Source: Nonomuraea thailandensis (GTDB taxonomy: Bacteria > Actinomycetota > Actinomycetes > Streptosporangiales > Streptosporangiaceae). From it: DNA of 64,000 nucleotides. Location of the stretch: assembly GCF_024172165.1 (NCBI RefSeq), contig NZ_JAMZEB010000002.1:7647501-7711500 (forward strand), given 5' to 3'. A model generated the notes under the pieces. The model did not search any database. It was not told where the DNA came from and worked only from the letters and a program-made list of their open reading frames with translations. Position 1 is the stretch's first letter. Each line of letters begins with the position of its first letter. The position numbers were made by a program, and so were the translations under genes. Positions 8,781 to 19,252 of this stretch are shown in pieces.

Positions 8781-9638
8781 ATGCGGATGAACATGCGCAG
8801 GGCGGCGCTCGCAGGGGCGGCTGTGACGGTGGGGCTGGCCGCGTGTGGCGGCGGCGGCTCGTACGCGACCGTCGTGGACAAGATCAGGAACACCGGCACC
8901 GTCGTCGTCGGCACGAAGTGGGACCAGCCGGGCCTCGGGCTGAAGCTGGGCAGCGGCGAGCCCCAGGGCTTCGACACCGACGTGGCCCGCTACCTCGTCA
9001 ACCACCTCACCGGCGGCGACGGGGTGCGGATCGTCTGGCGCGAGGCGCCGTCGTCCAACCGTGAGGCGCTGCTCCAGAACGGCACCGTGGACATGATCGT
9101 GGCCTCCTACTCCGTCACGGAGGCCCGCAGGCCCAAGGTCACGTTCGGCGGCCCGTACGCGATCGTCCCCCAGGACACCCTGGTCCGCGCCGGCGACACG
9201 AGCATCCGTAAGACGAGCGACCTGCGGGGCAAGCGGATCTGCCTGGCCGAGGGCTCCAACTCCTACCGGCGGATCGTGGACCCGCCACCCGACGGCAAGC
9301 TGGACCTGCCGGCCCATCTGGTGAACGCCGCCAACTACTCCGACTGCGTCCGCAAGCTCGCCGCGAACCAGTTGGACGCGGTCAGCACCGAGAACCTCAT
9401 CCTGGCCGGGTTCGCCGAGCAGGACCCCGGCAGGTTCCGGCTGCTCAACGACCCGATCACGAACGAGACGTGGGCCGTCGGCCTCAAGAAGGGCGACACC
9501 GAGACCTGCGAGGCCGTCAACCAGGCCATCGCCGGCATGTGGCGGGACGGGACGACCGAGCGGCTGCTGCGCAAATGGTTCGGCAGGACCGATCTCGTCC
9601 TGCCCTCCACCCTGCCGCGGCCCGTGGGCTGCCCCTGA
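8781..9638 (+). CDS. Second glutamate-type binding lipoprotein (gluB paralogue)
   Basis: This 285-residue family-3 binding protein closely resembles GluB: both start the mature domain with SYATV or TYATV, then share KWDQP.LGLK, SSNREALLQNGTVDM and LKKGDTETCEAVNQA segments. The signal peptide ends LAAC with Cys22. Start choice lies among three close Met codons (8781, 8787, 8796). It has no permease or ATPase of its own and lies just beyond the hairpin after gluD, so it probably shares GluACD, possibly with another ligand preference. A tandem duplication is the simplest origin. Confidence 0.88.
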   Translation: MRMNMRRAALAGAAVTVGLAACGGGGSYATVVDKIRNTGTVVVGTKWDQPGLGLKLGSGEPQGFDTDVARYLVNHLTGGDGVRIVWREAPSSNREALLQNGTVDMIVASYSVTEARRPKVTFGGPYAIVPQDTLVRAGDTSIRKTSDLRGKRICLAEGSNSYRRIVDPPPDGKLDLPAHLVNAANYSDCVRKLAANQLDAVSTENLILAGFAEQDPGRFRLLNDPITNETWAVGLKKGDTETCEAVNQAIAGMWRDGTTERLLRKWFGRTDLVLPSTLPRPVGCP

Positions 9639-9687
9639 TCTCGGGGGACCGCCCGCACTCCAAGCGATCTTCCGGCAGGATGCGGGT

Positions 9688-11514
9688 ATGCCCTTCTGGC
9701 CCTCCCCCATTTCGACCAGAGACGTGGCCGGTTCCGGCGTGCGTCCCGGCTGGCCCGTGGCCATGGACGGCCGGGTGTGGTGGACCGAGGACCGCCCCGA
9801 CGAGGGCGGGCGCACGGTGATCGTCCGCCGCGCCGCCGACGGCACCCGCCGCGACCTGCTCCCCGCGCCCTGGTGCGCGCGCACGCGGGTGCACGAGTAC
9901 GGCGGCAGGCCGTACGCCGTGACCCCCGCGGGTGACGTCGTCTTCGTCAGCCTCGGGGACCAGCGGCTGTACGTCCTGTCCGGCGACGGCGAGCCGGAGC
10001 CCCTCACCGACGACGGCTGCCGCTACGCGGACCTGCTCGTGCACGACGGCCAAGTGTGGTGCGTACGCGAGCAGCACGACGAGAACGGCAAGGTCACCAG
10101 GGCCGTCGTCGCCATCCCGCTGGACGGCGGCGAGACCCGCGTGTGGGCCACCGGCTGCGACTTCTACGCCGGTCCTGCCGTCTCACCCGACGGGCGGCAC
10201 CTGGCCTACGTCTGCTGGGACCATCCCCGCATGCCCTGGGACGGCACCGAGCTCCGCGTCGTCCCGCTCGAAGGAGGGGGTGCCGCGTGGCGGGTCCGCG
10301 GCGGCCCCACCGAGTCCGTGCTGGCGCCCTCCTGGAAGGACGACTCCCGGCTCTACCTGATCTCCGACGCCTCCGGCTGGTGGAACCTCTACGAGGTGGG
10401 GATGCGCGGCGAGGGGGCGCGGGCGCTGGCCGTGGCCGAGGAGGAGTTCACGCTGCCGCCGTGGCAGCTCGGCGGGATGCCGTACACGGTGCTGCCCGAC
10501 GGGCGGCTCGCGGTCCTGCACGGGCGCGGCGACCTGCGGCTGGGCCTGCTCGACCCCGGCGCGGGCACGCTGACCGACCTCGACCTGCCCTACAGCGGCT
10601 GGAACGCGGCGCTGGCCGCCGACGGCACGTCCGTGATCGGCATCGCCTACGCCGCCGCGACCCCCCGCTCGGTCGTGGCCGTCGACACTGTCACGGGCGG
10701 GCACCAGCCGCTCGGGCAGGCCCTCGGCCCCCTGCCCGACCCGGCCTTCCTGCCCGTGCCCGAGCCCGTGCTGCTCCGGCGCCCCTCGGCCGACGTGCAC
10801 GCGTTCCTGTACCCGCCCCACGCCCCCGCCATCGACGGCACGCCCCCGTACGTGATCTTCGTGCACGGCGGCCCGACCGCCCACGCCGACACCGCGCTCG
10901 ACCTGGAGAAGGCGTTCCTCACCTCACGCGGCATCGGCGTGCTCGACCTCAACTACGGCGGCTCGACCGGCTACGGCCGCGCCTACCGCGACCGGCTCAG
11001 GGGTCAGTGGGGCGTGGTGGACGTCGAGGACGCGATCGCCGCCGCCGAGTGGCTGGCCGCCCAGGGCCTGGCCGACCCGGGCCGGATCGCGGTCCGCGGC
11101 GGCAGCTCGGGCGGCTGGACGGTGATGGCGGCCTGCTGCCGCTCCGACGTGTTCGCCGGAGGCGTCTCCTACTACGGCATCAGCGCCCTGGCCCCGCTCG
11201 CCGCGCACACCCACGACTTCGAGTCCCGGTACGTGGAGTGGCTGGTGGGGCCGGAGGATCCGCGGGTGTACGCCTCGCGCGAGCCCCTCGGTCTGGTCGA
11301 CGGGGTGAGCTGTCCCATGCTGCTCCTGCAGGGGCTCGACGATCCCGTGGTGCCGCCCGGGCAGTCGTCCGCCTTCGCCGACGCGCTCGCCGAACGCGGG
11401 GTGCCGTGCACGTACCTGGCCTTCGAGGGCGAGTCGCACGGCTTCCGCCGCACCGAGACCCGCGCGGCGGCCCTGGCGGCCGAACTGGCCTTCTACCAGC
11501 AGATCTTCTCGTAG
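9688..11514 (+). CDS. S9 family serine peptidase (prolyl oligopeptidase/acylaminoacyl peptidase type)
   Basis: This 608-residue cytoplasmic peptidase has an N-terminal beta-propeller (TolB/WD-like repeats, about residues 1-350) and a C-terminal alpha/beta-hydrolase domain. The nucleophile lies in RGGSSGGW (about Ser474), the acid in GLDDPVVP (about Asp552) and the histidine in GESHGF (about His584). The oxyanion-region HGGP is at about residues 391-394. No signal peptide is visible. Such enzymes cleave short peptides or remove blocked N-terminal residues. It is convergent with rny, with 21 bases between the stops. Confidence 0.9.
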   Translation: MPFWPSPISTRDVAGSGVRPGWPVAMDGRVWWTEDRPDEGGRTVIVRRAADGTRRDLLPAPWCARTRVHEYGGRPYAVTPAGDVVFVSLGDQRLYVLSGDGEPEPLTDDGCRYADLLVHDGQVWCVREQHDENGKVTRAVVAIPLDGGETRVWATGCDFYAGPAVSPDGRHLAYVCWDHPRMPWDGTELRVVPLEGGGAAWRVRGGPTESVLAPSWKDDSRLYLISDASGWWNLYEVGMRGEGARALAVAEEEFTLPPWQLGGMPYTVLPDGRLAVLHGRGDLRLGLLDPGAGTLTDLDLPYSGWNAALAADGTSVIGIAYAAATPRSVVAVDTVTGGHQPLGQALGPLPDPAFLPVPEPVLLRRPSADVHAFLYPPHAPAIDGTPPYVIFVHGGPTAHADTALDLEKAFLTSRGIGVLDLNYGGSTGYGRAYRDRLRGQWGVVDVEDAIAAAEWLAAQGLADPGRIAVRGGSSGGWTVMAACCRSDVFAGGVSYYGISALAPLAAHTHDFESRYVEWLVGPEDPRVYASREPLGLVDGVSCPMLLLQGLDDPVVPPGQSSAFADALAERGVPCTYLAFEGESHGFRRTETRAAALAAELAFYQQIFS

Positions 11515-11535
11515 CGGAGCTGCTCGCAGCGGGGC

Positions 11536-13152
<1,617 letters not shown>

Positions 13153-13682
13153 GTGTGCCCCGCCCTCCTCGCGTCGTCAAGAACTCTTAACGCGGCCACA
13201 AACGGGAGGGGTCACAGGCGCGCCGCGGAAAGCCCTGTCGGCGTCATCGCCGGGATCGATGTCAAGCCAAGACTGATGGGGCGTCGACCGCTGGTGCCGA
13301 CACCTCTCCTGCCTCGTTCAATTCGTCCGTCGTTCACCGGTATGGCAATCCGCGCTGCGCGGAGTAACTCCTCACTGCCGTCGAGGTTATGCGTCGAACA
13401 GGTCACGAGCAAGCAAACGCGTCATCAAGCGTGTCTTACGGGCCTGCATCTCCACGTTCAGACAGGTGTCACCCATTGGCTCCGGAATCGCCTTCGGGGT
13501 CGGGCATCCTGCGGCATGTCGCCCACCCGACGGCCAAGGCACGCCCGCTTGAGCCACATCCGGCGTCCCCCGGCGCCACCCGCTCCGTCAGCGGGGGAGG
13601 CAGGAGCGGCCGGATGTGTGACACTCATCGAAGATGACCTTCCGGTCCGTCACGAGATCATGCCAGCACAGAGAGAGCCGAG
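13153..13682. other. Divergent intergenic region between rny and the STAND-TPR gene
   Basis: About 530 bases separate two divergent genes. No reading frame here has a credible start or composition; the 66-codon minus frame at 13212-13412 lacks any recognisable feature. It should contain both promoters. The stretch around 13310-13480 is noticeably less GC-rich than the flanks. I see only a weak 6-bp hairpin at 13579-13595. Confidence 0.5.
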
Positions 13683-15845
13683 ATGCCGCGCTGGATCAGG
13701 GTCGTGATCGCGGCGGTGCTGCCGTCGGCCGCCGGGGTGCTGGCCTGGTGGGTCTGCGTGACCTACGGGCTCGGGCTCGACACCACGAGCATCGTCGTGG
13801 GCCTGGTCGTCCTGCTTCCCGCGACGCCGCTCGCCGTCTGGGCCGGGCAGGCGGGCGCAGGCCCGGCCACCCGGAAGGACTCCTCCCGCCCGGTGCCCGC
13901 GGTGATCGGCGACGTGCCGCGCGAGCCCAAGGCCTTCCAGCCGCGCGCGGAGCTGGGCGAACGCATCGACGAGATGATCTCCGCGCCCCGCGTGGCGGCG
14001 GTGTGCGCGCTCGTCGGGGGCCGCGGAGTGGGCAAGACCCACCTGGCGGCGGCGTACGCCCGGCGCTGCATCGAGGACGGCGTCCCCGTGGCGTGGCTGC
14101 ACGCCGAGACGGCCGACCAGCTGCACGGCTCCGTTGACCGGCTCGCCACCGACGCCGGGTTACGCGGCGACACGGACGACCCGGCGACCGTGGTCCGCAA
14201 GGTCCGGGCCTGGCTCCAGGAACGGCAGGAGCCGTACCTGGTCGTGGCCGACAACGCGACCGACCCCGACCTGCTCGCGCCGCTGCTCCCCGCGCACGGC
14301 CGGGCTCGCGTGCTGATCACCACCAACGACCACGCGTTCGAACGGCTCGGCGCGCTGGTCCCGGTGGAGCAGTTCACCGAGGCCGAGGCGACCGGCTACC
14401 TCCGCACGCGAGTGGGCGAGGACGATGACGGTTTCCCCTCGCTCGCCGAGGAGCTGGACCGCCTGCCGCTCGCCCTGGGCATCGCCGCCGCGGCCCTGGT
14501 CGGCCCGCCGCGCCTGTCGTGCGAGTCCTACCTGCGACGGCTGCGGGACACCCCCATCGAGGTGATCCTGGCGCGGCCGCGCGGCGAGCCGTACCCGACC
14601 GGGGTCGCGCAGGCGATCATGCTGTCGGCCGGGCAGACCAGCCCGGCGGCGGCGCACCTGCTCGGCGAGCTGTCCGTGCTGTCCACGTCCGGGGTCGGGT
14701 CCGAGCTGCTGGGAGCGCAGGCCGAGACGGCTCTGGCCGAGCTGGGCGCTCGCTCGCTGGTCACCTTCAGCCGGAGCGGCACGACCGCGTTCGTCCACCG
14801 CCTCGTCCGGCGCGCGGTACGCGACCGCGCAGGACGCGACCGCACCCTGCCCGCGCTGGTCGAGACGGCCGCGCGGCGGCTGTGCGCGGCGGCCGAGGAC
14901 ATCTCCGACCACGACACCTGGCGGCGGTTCCCCACCATCATGGCGGTGTCGGAGCATGCGGCAGCCCTGTGGGAGGCCGTGGAGCAGGCCCCGGAGGACG
15001 ATCTCGCGCACCTGCGGGCGGCGGCCGAGCTCGTCCTGCGCGTCCGCCACGTCGTGGCGTCACACCTGGTCTACCTCAACGACGGGCTCCGCGCCCTCCC
15101 CGCCGCCGAGGCCGTCGTCAGGGGGCGCGAGCGGCTGCTGGGCCCCGAACATCCGGACACCCTCGCCGCCCGGCACACGCTGGCACACGCCTTCGAGTAC
15201 GCCGGCCAGGTGATGAAGGCCGCCGCCCTCTACCAGCGCGTCGCGGCCGACCGCTCCCGCGTCCTCGGTGACGATCATCCCGACACGTTGTGGTCGCGGG
15301 CGTCGGTGGCCTTCTCGTACACGATGGCGGGCCGGGCGCAGGAGGCGGTGCCGATGATCGATGAGGTGGTGGCGGACCAGGAGCGGGCGCTCCCACCGGA
15401 CCATCCCACTCTGCTCGCGGCCCGCTACTTCCAGGCCTGCACCAACGCCGAGGGAGGCCGGCCCGAGCGTGGCATCGAGCTGTTCGGGCAGCTGATAGCC
15501 GATCGCGAGCGGCTCTTCGACCACGACGATCCCGACACTTGGGTCGTCAAGGGCCGGCTCGCACGCGCCTACACAGCGGCGGGCAGGGCCGACGAAGCCG
15601 TCCGCTTGCATGAGCACGTCGCCGCTCAGCAGGCCCGGGTGCTGGGCGCCGACCATCCCGACACGCTGATCACCCGGCATGGCCTGGCCACCGCGTACGA
15701 GGCGGCGGGCCGGAGCGCGGACGCGCTGGCCGCGTACGCGTGGGTCGTGGACCGGTTCGAGGCGGTCATGGGCCCCGAGCAGACACTGACCAGGACCGCC
15801 AGAAACGACCTGGAGCGTGCCCGCCGGGCTTCGCACCAGCAGTGA
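13683..15845 (+). CDS. Membrane-anchored STAND NTPase with TPR repeats
   Basis: This 720-residue protein has two N-terminal hydrophobic segments (about residues 5-27 and 36-53), then an NB-ARC-type ATPase with Walker A GGRGVGKT at 112-119, Walker B YLVVADNA, an RVLITTN sensor segment and an LPLAL GLPL-like motif. The C-terminal third contains at least five 42-residue kinesin-light-chain-type TPRs, each with an HPDTL-like core. STAND proteins are switch ATPases used in signalling, transcription control or antiphage defence. No effector or DNA-binding domain is visible. It lies alone between rny and recX, divergent from the former. Confidence 0.8.
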   Translation: MPRWIRVVIAAVLPSAAGVLAWWVCVTYGLGLDTTSIVVGLVVLLPATPLAVWAGQAGAGPATRKDSSRPVPAVIGDVPREPKAFQPRAELGERIDEMISAPRVAAVCALVGGRGVGKTHLAAAYARRCIEDGVPVAWLHAETADQLHGSVDRLATDAGLRGDTDDPATVVRKVRAWLQERQEPYLVVADNATDPDLLAPLLPAHGRARVLITTNDHAFERLGALVPVEQFTEAEATGYLRTRVGEDDDGFPSLAEELDRLPLALGIAAAALVGPPRLSCESYLRRLRDTPIEVILARPRGEPYPTGVAQAIMLSAGQTSPAAAHLLGELSVLSTSGVGSELLGAQAETALAELGARSLVTFSRSGTTAFVHRLVRRAVRDRAGRDRTLPALVETAARRLCAAAEDISDHDTWRRFPTIMAVSEHAAALWEAVEQAPEDDLAHLRAAAELVLRVRHVVASHLVYLNDGLRALPAAEAVVRGRERLLGPEHPDTLAARHTLAHAFEYAGQVMKAAALYQRVAADRSRVLGDDHPDTLWSRASVAFSYTMAGRAQEAVPMIDEVVADQERALPPDHPTLLAARYFQACTNAEGGRPERGIELFGQLIADRERLFDHDDPDTWVVKGRLARAYTAAGRADEAVRLHEHVAAQQARVLGADHPDTLITRHGLATAYEAAGRSADALAAYAWVVDRFEAVMGPEQTLTRTARNDLERARRASHQQ

Positions 15846-15933
15846 GACGCATTCCTCCCGCGGCGCAGAACCGCGATGACCAAACGCTGCCGGACCCGCT
15901 CAAGGCACAGAACCCGCCGACGACCCAAGCGCT

Positions 15934-15984
15934 GCCGACCCCACGCCGTAGCCGACCCCACGCCGTTGCCGACCCCACGCGGTT
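15934..15984. repeat. 17-bp tandem repeat, three copies
   Basis: The unit GCCGACCCCACGCCGTT occurs three times in a row with one mismatch in each of the first and third copies. It lies in the 372-bp gap between the STAND-TPR gene and the end of recX, with no credible coding frame. Confidence 0.8.
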
Positions 15985-16005
15985 GCCGAACTTGCGCCGC
16001 TTCCA

Positions 16006-16090
16006 GGCCCGCACCACTGCAGGCCCGCACCACTGCAGGCCCGCACCACTGCAGGGCCGCACCACTGCAGGCCGCCCACACCACTGCAGG
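16006..16090. repeat. 15-bp tandem repeat, about five copies
   Basis: The unit CCGCACCACTGCAGG is repeated about five times, the last copy carrying extra bases. Each unit contains a CTGCAG palindrome. With the neighbouring 17-bp repeat it fills most of the convergent gap between the STAND-TPR gene and recX. Frames through the repeat give simple Cys/Trp/Gly or His/Pro-rich products and are not taken as genes. Confidence 0.8.
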
Positions 16091-16196
16091 CCCACTTCGC
16101 TGCCAGGCCGCTCAAGACGCAGAACCGCGACGGCCAGAACGCTGCCCAGGCCCCGCTCGCGGTACAGGCACGCGAAGACCGCGGCTCGACTCTTGA

Positions 16197-16211
16197 CTCC
16201 GAAGATCGGAG
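16197..16211 (-). terminator. Small hairpin after recX
   Basis: CTCCGA, a three-base loop and TCGGAG form a 6-bp stem seven bases past the recX stop. It lacks a T-run and is a weak candidate terminator. Confidence 0.3.
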
Positions 16212-16217
16212 CTCGAC

Positions 16218-17921
16218 CTAGGAGAAGTCCTCCTCCACCTCGACGCCCTCCTGTTCGAGCGCCTCCCGGATGACGCGGAAGGCCAGGCCGGAGGGGTAAC
16301 CCTTGCGGGCGAGCATTCCGGCCAGCCGGCGGGTGCGGGTCTGGGGGTCGAGCGAGCGGGTGGAGGCGAGCTTGCGCTCCACCAGCCGCCGGGCCGTCTC
16401 CTCCTCCTGGTCGGGGTCCAGCCGCTCCACAGCCTCGTTGACCGTGTCGCTGTCGACGCCCCGGTGACGCAGCTCGGCCGCCAGGGCGCGCTTGGCCAGC
16501 CCTCGGCCGTGGTGGCGGGAGTCGACCCAGGCCGAGGCGAACGCCTCGTCGTTGATCAGCCCGAGCTCCGAGAAGCGGCTGAGCACCGCCTCCGCGGCCT
16601 CCTCCGGCACGTCCCGCTTGCGCAGGGCCTCGGCGAGCTGGGCGCGGGTCTTGGGGGCCATGGTGAGCAGGCGGAGGCAGATGGCCCGGGCCACCGACTC
16701 AGGATCCGCCTTGGGCCCCGTACCGGCCGGGCTCTCGGCATCGGGCCCGTCGGGCAGCCACCCCCGTCGCCGATTGCCCTTCCGGCCGCCCCGCCGAGCC
16801 CGTCCCCCAGCGCCACCCTCGAACCGCCCGCTACCGCCCTCGGCCTGTCCGATGCCCTCGGACTGTCCGGCGCCCTCAGCCTGCCTGGTGCCCCCATCAG
16901 GCCAGCCGACCCCATCGTCGAACCGCCTGACACCGCCGCCGAAGCCCTCAACCCCACTATCGAACCGCCCAGCACCGCTGTCCGGCGGGCCGATGCCATC
17001 GTCGAAGCGTCCGGTGCGCGCGGCGCCGCTGGTGCGGCGGGCACGCCTGCGGCTCTGCTGCCCGGCACCCTCACTGCCCCACCCGATGCCCTCAGCGGAT
17101 GGCCCAGTGCCGGCATCCGGCCATCCGGTGCCGTCCGGGTGCCCGGCCCCGTCCGGCTGTCCGGCGCCGCCGTCAGACCGTTCAGCACCTTCTTCGGGTC
17201 GCTCAGCACCGTCTTCGGGCCGTTCAACACCGCCTTCCGGCCGCTCAGGTCCGTCACCAGGCCGTCCAGCACCGCCTTGGAACCATGCAGGGCCGTCGTC
17301 GGGTCGATCGGCGCCTTCGCCGGAGGGGTCGAGCCCTTCGGCGGGCTGTCCGAATCGTCCTGAGCCTCTGGCAGACCGTCCCGGTTTTCCGCCTGAACGC
17401 CCGGATTTTCCGCCGGATCGTCCGCCGGGCCGCCTGGTGGTACGGCCGTCCAGGCGCCGGCCCTCGCCGTCGCTCGGCTCCGCCGCGAACCAGCTGCTCC
17501 CGGCCAGCACCTCGGAGTGCCATTCGTCCCCAGGGCTCCGCTCCTTGGGCGAGTCATCCCTGGGAGACCGTCCGTGGGCTGAAGCATCCCGGGGAAGCCG
17601 CCCGTTGGGCGAGGCCTCGGCGCGGGCGCCCTGGTCGGCGCCTCCAGCCTCGTCGGCGATGGACGGGGGGGCGGTCGGCTGGTCGTGCGGGTTCGATGGC
17701 GGATCCGCGGGTGGGCCGGCCGCGGGAGAGGCGGCTTCGGGAGGGGTTACTTCGGGAGGGGCGGCGGCGCGCATGCGGTCGCGTTGCTCGCGCAACTCCG
17801 CCATCGATGGCCAGCCGTCCGTGGACGAGCGGGCCAGGTCGCGCCGCCGGGAGGAGGTGGGGTCGGGCCAGGCGCCCCGGTCTGGCGGCTGGGGCGCTTG
17901 CGGCCGGTCCGTGCTGCTCAT
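16218..17921 (-). CDS. recX: RecX, RecA regulator, with very long N-terminal extension
   Basis: RecX binds RecA filaments and limits recombinase activity. The conserved three-helix-repeat domain is the last 166 residues (about 402-567), with AICLRLLTMAPKTRAQL, GLINDEAFASAWVDSRH and RRLVERKLA segments. The preceding 400 residues are low complexity: Pro/Gly/Asp/Glu-rich, with many short repeats such as GAERPEEGAERSDGGAG. Usual RecX is 150-250 residues. The ATG lies 11 bases after the recA stop, so the pair is an operon. An alternative start nearer the domain cannot be excluded, but the frame stays open throughout. Confidence 0.85.
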   Translation of the reverse strand: MSSTDRPQAPQPPDRGAWPDPTSSRRRDLARSSTDGWPSMAELREQRDRMRAAAPPEVTPPEAASPAAGPPADPPSNPHDQPTAPPSIADEAGGADQGARAEASPNGRLPRDASAHGRSPRDDSPKERSPGDEWHSEVLAGSSWFAAEPSDGEGRRLDGRTTRRPGGRSGGKSGRSGGKPGRSARGSGRFGQPAEGLDPSGEGADRPDDGPAWFQGGAGRPGDGPERPEGGVERPEDGAERPEEGAERSDGGAGQPDGAGHPDGTGWPDAGTGPSAEGIGWGSEGAGQQSRRRARRTSGAARTGRFDDGIGPPDSGAGRFDSGVEGFGGGVRRFDDGVGWPDGGTRQAEGAGQSEGIGQAEGGSGRFEGGAGGRARRGGRKGNRRRGWLPDGPDAESPAGTGPKADPESVARAICLRLLTMAPKTRAQLAEALRKRDVPEEAAEAVLSRFSELGLINDEAFASAWVDSRHHGRGLAKRALAAELRHRGVDSDTVNEAVERLDPDQEEETARRLVERKLASTRSLDPQTRTRRLAGMLARKGYPSGLAFRVIREALEQEGVEVEEDFS

Positions 17922-17932
17922 GGGGTCAGCGA

Positions 17933-19027
17933 TCAGACGTCACCCGGCTTCGGGGTGGACTTCGAGCCGCGGCCCGACGGAGCGGCGGCCGGAGCAGGGG
18001 CAGGGGCGGCGGCCTCGGCGGGAGCGTCGAGGCGCGGGCCCACGCCCAGCTTGTCCTTGATCTTCTTCTCGATCTCGTTGGCCATGTCGGGGTGGTTCTT
18101 CAGGAAGTTGCGGGCGTTCTCCTTGCCCTGGCCGAGCTGGTCGCCCTCGTACGTGTACCAGGCGCCGGACTTGCGGACGAAGCCGTGCTCCACGCCCATG
18201 TCGATGAGGCCGCCCTCGCGGGAGATGCCCACGCCGTAGAGGATGTCGAAGTCGGCGACCCGGAAGGGCGGGGCCATCTTGTTCTTGACGACCTTGACCC
18301 TGGTGCGGTTGCCGACCGCCTCCGTGCCGTCCTTGAGGGTCTCGATGCGGCGGATGTCCATACGGACCGAGGCGTAGAACTTCAGCGCCTTACCACCGGT
18401 CGTGGTCTCGGGGCTGCCGAACATGACGCCGATCTTCTCGCGGAGCTGGTTGATGAAGATGGCGGTGGTGCCGGTGCTGTTGAGAGCACCGGCGATCTTG
18501 CGCAGGGCCTGGGACATGAGGCGGGCCTGGAGACCCACGTGGCTGTCGCCCATCTCGCCCTCGATCTCGGCCTTGGGCACCAGGGCCGCGACCGAGTCGA
18601 TGACGATGATGTCGACGGCGCCGGACCTGATCAGCATGTCGGCGATCTCGAGCGCCTGCTCACCCGTGTCGGGCTGGGAGACCAGCAGGGCGTCGGTGTC
18701 GACCCCCAGCTTCTTGGCGTATTCGGGGTCGAGGGCGTGCTCGGCGTCGATGAACGCCGCGATGCCTCCGGCCCGCTGGGCGTTGGCCACGGCGTGCAGG
18801 GCGATCGTGGTCTTACCCGAGGACTCAGGGCCGTAGATCTCCACGATGCGGCCGCGCGGCAGGCCGCCGATGCCGAGTGCGACGTCAAGGGAGATCGACC
18901 CCGTGGGGACCACCTCGATGGGAGCTCGGGCGTCGTCGCCCAGTCTCATGACGGAGCCCTTGCCGAACTGTCGCTCGATCTGAGCGAGCGCGGTCTCGAG
19001 GGCCTTCTCGCGGTCGTTGATAGCCAT
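17933..19027 (-). CDS. recA: Recombinase A
   Basis: This 364-residue recombinase has the usual length and no intein. Walker A is GPESSGKT, followed by VIDSVAALVPKAEIEGEMGD and the DNA-binding loop region with a conserved GLQARLMSQALRKI helix. The C-terminal tail is Ala/Pro-rich and variable. It catalyses strand exchange and co-activates LexA cleavage. Upstream are a LexA box and a PafBC-type promoter, so both DNA-damage pathways probably control it. recX follows in the same operon. Confidence 0.98.
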   Translation of the reverse strand: MAINDREKALETALAQIERQFGKGSVMRLGDDARAPIEVVPTGSISLDVALGIGGLPRGRIVEIYGPESSGKTTIALHAVANAQRAGGIAAFIDAEHALDPEYAKKLGVDTDALLVSQPDTGEQALEIADMLIRSGAVDIIVIDSVAALVPKAEIEGEMGDSHVGLQARLMSQALRKIAGALNSTGTTAIFINQLREKIGVMFGSPETTTGGKALKFYASVRMDIRRIETLKDGTEAVGNRTRVKVVKNKMAPPFRVADFDILYGVGISREGGLIDMGVEHGFVRKSGAWYTYEGDQLGQGKENARNFLKNHPDMANEIEKKIKDKLGVGPRLDAPAEAAAPAPAPAAAPSGRGSKSTPKPGDV

Positions 19028-19069
19028 GGGAGCTCCCCCTGGAGGGTCGTGGTCCGATCAGTCGAGTGA

Positions 19070-19092
19070 AAGCTACGGCCTGCCACCGACAA
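19070..19092 (-). promoter_or_regulatory. PafBC-type (RecA-NDp) promoter of recA
   Basis: On the minus strand TTGTCGGTGGC is followed by six bases and TAGCTT. This matches the mycobacterial LexA-independent DNA-damage promoter (TTGTCNGTG...TAnnnT) known at recA. It lies about 45-65 bases before the recA start. Confidence 0.75.
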
Positions 19093-19142
19093 TTTCTGCC
19101 GTGTCGGGGAAGACGTGGCGGCTCGGCTGGGTCCATCGTAGC

Positions 19143-19156
19143 CGAACGGCTGTTCG
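19143..19156 (-). promoter_or_regulatory. LexA (SOS) box upstream of recA
   Basis: The sequence CGAACGGCTGTTCG fits the actinobacterial SOS consensus CGAAC-N4-GTTCG exactly. On the recA strand it continues into GGCTACGAT, much like the M. tuberculosis recA upstream promoter. It lies about 116 bases before the ATG. Confidence 0.85.
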
Positions 19157-19252
19157 ATCACAGCAAGAACACGCAGGTCGACCATGAGAGCGCGCAGATC
19201 CGCCACCTGCGGCGCAGGCCCGGAAGCGCGGCCCGGGCCACGGCCAGGGCGC

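Noticed and set aside
7410..10007. Minus-strand frame of 865 codons across gluC, gluD and the second binding protein
   Set aside because: Arg/His/Gly-rich shadow without domains, opposite clearly recognisable genes.
13212..13412. 66-codon minus frame between rny and the STAND-TPR gene
   Set aside because: No ribosome-binding site, no recognisable feature and a composition like neighbouring non-coding frames.
15934..16090. CRISPR array
   Set aside because: Units are contiguous 15- and 17-bp repeats with no spacers, and no cas gene is present.
15626..16115. Short frames through the tandem repeats after the STAND-TPR gene
   Set aside because: They encode simple Cys/Trp/Gly or His/Pro repeats in all frames and have no start signal.
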